Source of the DNA: an uncultured Eubacteriaceae bacterium
Lineage (GTDB): Bacteria > Bacillota > Clostridia > Lachnospirales > CAG-274
Assembly: GCA_946534775.1 (NCBI GenBank)
Contig: CAMNCZ010000031.1
Location: 1-8,009, forward strand
DNA length: 8,009 nt
Reading direction: 5' to 3'
Below, piece by piece: positions 6,996 to 8,009 of the stretch. How positions within the stretch are numbered: position 1 is the stretch's first letter; the number at the start of each line of letters is the position of its first letter. The notes under the pieces are model-generated. The model was not told the origin of the DNA, made no database searches, and saw nothing but the letters and a program-made list of their open reading frames with translations. A program made the position numbers and the translations under genes.

Positions 6996-7649
6996 ATGAA
7001 AGTATTGATTACGGGTACAACATCGGGTATCGGCAGGGCTGCGGCAGTGAAATTTCTTTCCGCGGGACATAGCGTGTATGGCATAGATATACGCGAAAGC
7101 AGCATAGAAAACGAAAACTATACGCATTTTATCGCAGATGTAAGCGATAAAAACTCTCTTCCCGATATTGACAAAGTGGAGATACTTGTAAATAACGCAG
7201 GTGTGCAGACCCAAACCGAAAAAGACATATATGTAAATCTTTTCGGCACAATGTACTGCACACAAAAATACGGCTTGCAGCCAAATATAAAGGCAATTGT
7301 GAATATTGCAAGCGCATCTGCGCATAACGGCGCCGAATTTCCCGAATACAGCGTATCAAAGGGCGGCGTTATGAATTATACAAAAAATACGGCTTTGCAG
7401 GTGGCAAAATACGGCGCTACCTGCAACAGCCTTTCCCCGGGCGGGGTAGTTACCGATATAAACAGGCATATACTTGATGATGAGCGCCTGTGGAAGGCGG
7501 TACTTGACGAAAGCCTGCTTAACAAATGGGCGCAGCCCGAGGAAATAGCCGAGTGGATATATTTTGTTGCGGTGATAAACAAAAGTATGACCGCGCAGGA
7601 TATATTGATAGACAACGGCGAAATGGCAAAAGCCAATTTTATATGGTAG
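6996..7649 (+). CDS. Short-chain dehydrogenase/reductase (SDR), compact
   Basis: This 217-residue classical-type SDR is shorter than the usual 240-260. The nucleotide-binding motif is TGTTSGIG (6-13). D31 after the second strand suggests a preference for NAD(H), and D48-V49 would contact adenine. NNAG is at 66-69. The catalytic set appears complete: N81 (VNLFG), S106 in NIASAS, Y118 and K122 in YSVSK, followed by SPGG (147-150). The short sites are a trimmed second strand/helix region and a one-residue-shorter Ser-Tyr loop. The substrate cannot be named. The gene starts 1 nt after the nfn large-subunit stop and has no recognisable Shine-Dalgarno sequence, so translation probably depends on termination-reinitiation. 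Its inclusion in the nfn operon suggests a use of the same nicotinamide pool, but that is inference. Confidence 0.9.
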   Translation: MKVLITGTTSGIGRAAAVKFLSAGHSVYGIDIRESSIENENYTHFIADVSDKNSLPDIDKVEILVNNAGVQTQTEKDIYVNLFGTMYCTQKYGLQPNIKAIVNIASASAHNGAEFPEYSVSKGGVMNYTKNTALQVAKYGATCNSLSPGGVVTDINRHILDDERLWKAVLDESLLNKWAQPEEIAEWIYFVAVINKSMTAQDILIDNGEMAKANFIW

Positions 7650-7660
7650 TTAAAACTGCA

Positions 7661-7698
7661 AGCGGTCTTTTTGAAAACCCGCTATAAAAAACAAAAAG
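7661..7698 (+). promoter_or_regulatory. preQ1-I-like riboswitch aptamer 1 of a tandem pair
   Basis: P1 is AGCGG (7661-7665) with CCGCT (7679-7683). The loop contains CTTTTTG (7667-7673), which pairs perfectly with the downstream CAAAAAG (7692-7698), making an H-type pseudoknot. The linker ATAAAAAA plus C (7684-7692) equals that of the Bacillus subtilis queC aptamer as I recall it. C7678, the base just before the P1 3' strand, sits where the class-I specificity cytidine pairs with preQ1. Flanking GGT and ACCC also fit the family. No U-tract follows, so control is probably not by termination here. The downstream YhhQ-type transporter gene supports the call independently. Confidence 0.8.
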
Positions 7699-7738
7699 TG
7701 GTTATAACTTTGCTAACCCACTTAAAAAAACAAAGGAG
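7697..7738 (+). promoter_or_regulatory. preQ1-I-like riboswitch aptamer 2, overlapping the Shine-Dalgarno
   Basis: P1 is AGTGG (7697-7701) with CCACT (7718-7722), extendable by A7696-T7723. Loop bases CTTTG (7708-7712) pair with CAAAG (7731-7735) to form P2. The stretch GCTAAC (7712-7717) closely matches the known class-I loop, and C7717 is the specificity-cytidine position. The linker TAAAAAAA (7723-7730) is 8 nt, the same length as in aptamer 1. The P2 3' strand covers the AAG of the AAGGAG ribosome binding site (7733-7738), so ligand binding should block translation of the transporter. The 16-nt loop is somewhat longer than the compact examples I know, so a 3-bp TTA/TAA extension of the stem may compete. 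Confidence 0.74.
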
Positions 7739-7745
7739 AATAAAA

Positions 7746-8009
7746 ATGAATATCGATCTTAAAAAGGAACTTACGGAACTGAAGGTATTGTTAAGGAGTG
7801 TTCCGCCGCTTACCCTTACTATGTTTGTTTTAAGCGTTGTGCTTATGAACCTGTTTGCAAACAAGGGGCTTGTGGCACTTGACTGGATCGCTGTAGATGC
7901 GGGTGTGATAGTGTCGTGGCTGTCGTTTTTGTCAATGGATATCATTGTAAAGCGTTTCGGCGTTAAGGCATCTATTTCAATTTCTGTTGTTGCCATACTT
8001 ATAAATATA
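7746..8009 (+). CDS. VUT/YhhQ-family (COG1738) queuosine-precursor transporter, N-terminal part; runs off right edge
   Basis: An ATG at 7746, 7 nt after AAGGAG (7733-7738), opens a frame that stays open for 88 residues to the window edge. The protein begins with a short charged segment (KKELTELK), then hydrophobic helices at about 20-38, 43-63 and 75-88. The piece SWLSFLSMDIIVKRFG (57-72), with D65 and the FG turn, matches the conserved region of VUT/YhhQ proteins. Members are inner-membrane carriers for queuosine precursors (7-deazaguanines such as preQ0/preQ1 or queuine). The preQ1-I-like leader directly upstream supports that substrate class. Whether preQ0, preQ1 or queuine is imported cannot be read from the sequence. 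The gene is cut by the window, not degraded. Confidence 0.82.
   Translation, partial: MNIDLKKELTELKVLLRSVPPLTLTMFVLSVVLMNLFANKGLVALDWIAVDAGVIVSWLSFLSMDIIVKRFGVKASISISVVAILINI

Noticed and set aside
7621..7640. Hairpin TGGC-AAAA-GCCA followed by ATTTT at the end of the SDR gene, a possible terminator.
   Set aside because: The stem is only 4 bp, lies inside the coding sequence and has a broken T-run. It is too weak to call.
7600..7660. Separate promoter for the transporter gene (TTGATA at 7605-7610, TTATAT at 7639-7644).
   Set aside because: The two hexamers are 28 nt apart, far beyond the usual spacing, and no other pair fits. Read-through from the nfn operon is equally possible.
7692..7723. 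Minus-strand intrinsic terminator: on the reverse strand AAGTGG/CCACTT is followed by T-rich sequence.
   Set aside because: No leftward gene lies to the right within view; the next gene is rightward. The same bases are better explained as the A-rich linker and P1 of the second preQ1-I-like aptamer.
7682..7996. Leftward 104-codon frame opposite the transporter gene.
   Set aside because: It covers the riboswitch and a clear VUT-family reading frame on the other strand, and begins without a ribosome binding site.

Overview
The window looks like a chromosomal segment of an anaerobic, moderately low-GC member of the Clostridia (Firmicutes). The evidence is strong AGGAGG-type ribosome binding sites, an Nfn-type two-gene flavoprotein operon, a Cthe_2159-like (DUF4353) lipoprotein, an intrinsic terminator and class-I preQ1 riboswitch signatures. 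No phage, transposon, CRISPR, tRNA or rRNA is seen. The genus cannot be fixed from the sequence.

Layout. (1) Positions 1-2724, minus strand: an operon reading right to left, moxR AAA+ ATPase > DUF58 membrane protein > multi-pass membrane protein that runs off the left edge. The third gene begins at 739 and overlaps the DUF58 stop (ATGA). Its place and helices suggest the N-terminal half of the transglutaminase-like partner usual in these clusters. (2) Positions 2725-2885: a divergent regulatory gap with a good promoter for moxR and weaker signals for the lipoprotein. (3) Positions 2886-4505, plus strand: a secreted beta-helix-type lipoprotein with eight GGT coils and a low-complexity NGQMP/Gly-Arg tail, closed by a strong intrinsic terminator at 4511-4545. 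(4) Positions 4623-7649, plus strand: promoter, then nfn small subunit, nfn large subunit and a compact short-chain dehydrogenase, packed with 1-nt overlap or gap. (5) Positions 7650-7745: a leader that folds as two consecutive preQ1-I-like H-type pseudoknots, the second taking in the Shine-Dalgarno sequence. (6) Positions 7746-8009: the start of a VUT/YhhQ (COG1738) family membrane transporter, truncated by the window edge.

How the parts work together. The MoxR/DUF58/membrane-protein set is a recognised cell-envelope chaperone-like module of unknown substrate. The Nfn pair is expected to couple NADH, NADPH and reduced ferredoxin pools by flavin-based electron bifurcation, and the co-transcribed SDR would draw on the same nicotinamide pool. 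The last unit is the most interesting. A putative queuosine-precursor transporter sits behind what appear to be tandem preQ1-I aptamers, so uptake of queuine-type precursors is probably shut off at translation when preQ1 is abundant. The tandem arrangement, with the two aptamers sharing nucleotides 7697-7698, is the main item to check.
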